From contig OX595992.1 of the NCBI GenBank assembly GCA_951394045.1, forward strand, positions 1,488,001-1,552,000: a DNA stretch of 64,000 nucleotides, written 5' to 3'. Below are positions 61,616 through 64,000 of the stretch, piece by piece (the first letter of the stretch is position 1; each line of letters opens with the position of its first letter). Both the position numbers and the translations under genes were made by a program. Below the pieces are notes generated by a model. The model did no database searches. It was not told the DNA's origin and saw only the letters and a program-made list of their open reading frames with translations. The stretch is from Nitzschia sp. DOCU1 (Eukaryota; Bacillariophyta; Bacillariophyceae; Bacillariales; Bacillariaceae).

Positions 61616-62694
61616 ACTGGCGTCCAACGTTTAGCAAACGATCGGTGACTAGTATAGTATCACCCTTTCGGGCTACTCGTAGTTTCTGATGAGCGTATAG
61701 AGACACCCGAAAGCTTTGGACTAGATTGGGCAGTCAGCTGCTGTGAAAAATGCGTTTTTTCTAGTAGTGTAGACAACTATTATTGGCTCTGGCGAGTGAA
61801 GATAGTACGTACTCTACTCCAAATGGACTGAGATAGTTAAGGCAGCACAGGGTAAGCGGTAAACCAAGCAGCGAAGATTAGTAGCAACAATGCTTCTAGA
61901 CGGAATTACCCCATGAGGTAGCAACTAGCAGCCTATACCCCCGAAGTACGGTACCGAGAGAGTTAGTACATAGCTACTACTTTTTAGAAGGCTCTACTAG
62001 GGATGCCATCAACCTGCCTCCACTACTTCTTGATGTTCTTAGTTACGGCTACAGGCCGTATGACTCAATCGACTTCTTTCCTTCGTCGAGGTGTCGAAGT
62101 GGATTTACGTATCGTAGAAATCTACGAAAAATCGTACCGGCGTTGACACACGAACAGTGCTGTCGCTCACCGTGATTCTGATATCTTCGGTGCGCGCCCA
62201 CAAAACCACGAGCAAAAATCAACGAGCATCATAACAAGTGGTGAGTAATCGTTCAGGTTGGTTCTTTTTGCGGCTACTTCGTAGCAACTTTTATCGATCT
62301 TTATTTTGCCAGCACGGAGGGACGAAGATCTGGATTTGTTGGGTTGTTTTGCTGACAGGATTGCATTGAAAACGGATCGTTCCGGAGCATTGATTGGCGA
62401 GCGTCAACGACGACGGTGCGATGTATCGAGAGAATCAAATCGGGCGTTCCTCCGCGCGATCTTTTCTCGGATTCCGTAGCCTATGTAGATTGTGGTACAT
62501 AGGGGTTATCTGGCGGAATCTGACATCTCGTGGACGCAAGGATGGCCGCATGTGGTCGTCGGATCTCGGGACACGCCACGCTACGCGGGATGGGGTCCTT
62601 TCTCATCATCCAACATGATCATTACTGGCCTTTCGTTAGCCTCACACAAGCATTGTATTGACTTTTAGATTTAGCAATATATATAGAGTGGAGA
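61616..62694. other. Intergenic, 1.08 kb, with a cluster of short inverted repeats
   Basis: No gene seen. Three short hairpin-forming sequences lie within 62044-62127: TACGGC-TACAG-GCCGTA, CTTCG...CGAAG and TCGTAGA-AA-TCTACGA. A structured RNA or protein-binding sites are possible. Confidence 0.45.
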
Positions 62695-64000
62695 ATGAGT
62701 GCACCCAGTAGTTCGTCCCTGCGGCCAGCTTGGCACAAGGGAACCAGCGGTGGTCGTGGATTTCAACCGCCTCCGACTGTGTCAGAACGAGGTGATAAGG
62801 CGCGCTCCGGTTCCTGGGGGAGCCAGGATAAGGAGCGTAGCAACTCGAATAAGTTTGCTGTTTTAGACGATGAAGATGGGCCTCCTCCTGGGAATGGTGA
62901 CAAGCCCGCTCCGAGCGGTAATTCGAGAAGCGAAGCATTTCGATCGAGCTTTGGCCGCGCTCAGTCCACTGGATCAAGACCTTCGGGACGGTCACTGGCG
63001 GACTTGGCAGCCAGGGTTCCGGAACCACCTGCACCTCCTGCCGGTACTCGGAGACCCGCCTCGTTTGATACTAGGGCAAGTGGGACAGGAGGGAGGTTTC
63101 GGTCTGGTAGCGAGGGCGGAAACGGTGCGGAATACAAACCCGATCCCAAGGTCATCCGGTACACGCGAGAGAAGTTGTTGTCCATGCGCCCAGTACCGAA
63201 GGACGATGCATGGCCTGACTTGTTTGACGATCAAGAGGGATCGCCCATTCTGACGACGACTCCACAAGATCCTGGTAAGCATTTTTGTTTGATCTGAAAA
63301 ATTTGCTGCTAGGGCAATCATGTTCCTAATACACCCCCGCTCTATTTCCCACAGTCTGCTGGGACACATTTGATAGCGAGTTGATATGGGAGAGCTTTCG
63401 AGAACGGCGCGCGTCGGCAGGAGTAGCGAAGGGCGAAGTCGTCGCTGCGCCTCGTGCAGTCGAGCCTACTGCTGGCCCTCCCAGGCGGCGAGATGCTCCT
63501 AGCAGCGGTAGATGGCAGCGTGGGGTTGCGCTTCCGCCACCTGACGAAGCTGGTCGACGGAAGAGCGACAATGCCGAGAATCCTGACGAACTGTGGGATG
63601 ATCCGGGCGGTGCAACTGGAGCGGCGTCGGATTTCAGCGCCTTTGGCGCGATGCCCTTGGATGATAGTGAAGGGTTCGATTTTGATAAGATGGCTGAGGC
63701 AACCGCCAGAATGGATGAGGAACTGCATGGTTCTTCCAGACTTTCGGAAACTAGTGGAGAAGACGAGGACCTCGTGGTAAAAACTGTTGATACAACGCGT
63801 CCTCTAGCAGCGGCGGGTATGACAATCACCTCGGGATCGGGCGACAACGTAAACGTTTTCGAGGATTTCGACGATCCCGCATCGGAGGCTGAGAAAGAAG
63901 ACGGTCCAAACATCCGTGGAGCGGGGGAGGACCCGTCGGCCAGTTCTCGCCTAATGAAGATGATCGGCGTGGAACCTCCAAAACCCGAAGATTCCACGGC
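62695..64000 (+). CDS. eIF4E-binding-motif protein (4E-T/GIGYF-like), 5' part
   Basis: Exons 62695-63274 and 63355 to the window edge (80-bp intron, CCTG|GTAAGC ... CACAG|TC); the 3' part is missing. The protein is mostly disordered and Gly/Ser/Pro/Arg-rich. YTREKLLSM (156-164) fits the eIF4E-binding consensus Y-x4-L-hydrophobic, in a setting KVIRYTREKLLSMRPVP like that of 4E-T and GIGYF proteins. NKFAVLDDEDG (52-62), ELWDDPGG and SSRLMKMIGV are further short motifs. By analogy it would bind the cap-binding protein and repress or control mRNA translation; this is inferred from one linear motif. Confidence 0.6.

Noticed and set aside
1..64000. CRISPR arrays, rRNA genes and tRNA genes
   Set aside because: None was seen by eye on either strand. 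tRNAs are easy to miss this way, so a tRNAscan-type run would be decisive.

Overview
The window is nuclear DNA from a stramenopile alga, most likely a diatom. Several things point there. Introns are short (about 70-180 bp) with GTAAGT/GTGAGT-type donors. Genes are closely packed on both strands with short gaps. Some proteins carry a signal peptide followed by an ASAFAP-like plastid motif (32659-33858, 39237-39926). There is a diatom-style Copia retrotransposon. The organism is an inference; no rRNA, tRNA or organellar gene was seen.

Layout. 1-10.8 kb: 3' end of a membrane protein gene, a NOC4-like ribosome-biogenesis factor, a LENG1-like RS protein, a large short-chain dehydrogenase with long extensions, a TAN1/THUMPD1 tRNA-acetylation adaptor, a TPR protein and a two-exon hotdog thioesterase. 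10.8-13.9 kb: a multi-pass membrane class 3 lipase on the minus strand. 14.33-20.47 kb: a complete Copia element with identical 245-bp LTRs, a 6-bp target duplication and intact gag and pol, inserted 66 bp upstream of an ankyrin-like gene. 21.8-32.2 kb: a lipoyl-domain-like protein without the lipoyl lysine, a GFA/CENP-V protein flanked by two copies of a diverged ~140-bp repeat, a TPM-RING fusion, mitochondrial uL3, a PPR-SMR protein and an IAH1-type esterase. 32.6-39.9 kb: a plastid-targeted protein of unknown function, two LRR-containing proteins and a plastid-type 2Fe-2S ferredoxin. 40.5-51 kb: a seven-exon ABCF ATPase with a 21-nt micro-exon, a WKF-domain protein, a CCT-domain regulator, a divergent eEF1A, an SLX9-like protein and ADAT2. 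51.3-56 kb: a glutathionyl-hydroquinone reductase-like GST, a TVP38/VTT membrane protein and an NnrU-like membrane protein. 57-60.2 kb: a tail-to-tail pair of paralogous TKL-like kinases. 60.8-64 kb: secreted/ER cyclophilin B and the 5' part of a protein with an eIF4E-binding motif.

How the genes relate. This is ordinary eukaryotic sequence without operons. Ribosome and translation functions recur (NOC4, TAN1, uL3m, ABCF, WKF protein, eEF1A, SLX9, ADAT2, eIF4E-binding protein), but nothing shows co-regulation. The most notable items are the young Copia element, whose gag and pol are separated only by one in-frame UGA, the divergent eEF1A, the micro-exon carrying the DEPTNHL block of an ABCF protein, the repeat pair around the GFA gene and a recurring intergenic motif GTACCTGGTA. 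Several likely spurious upstream extensions start with TTG or GTG; I chose the first sensible ATG in each case. Splice sites were placed by eye from GT/AG signals, reading phase and family conservation.
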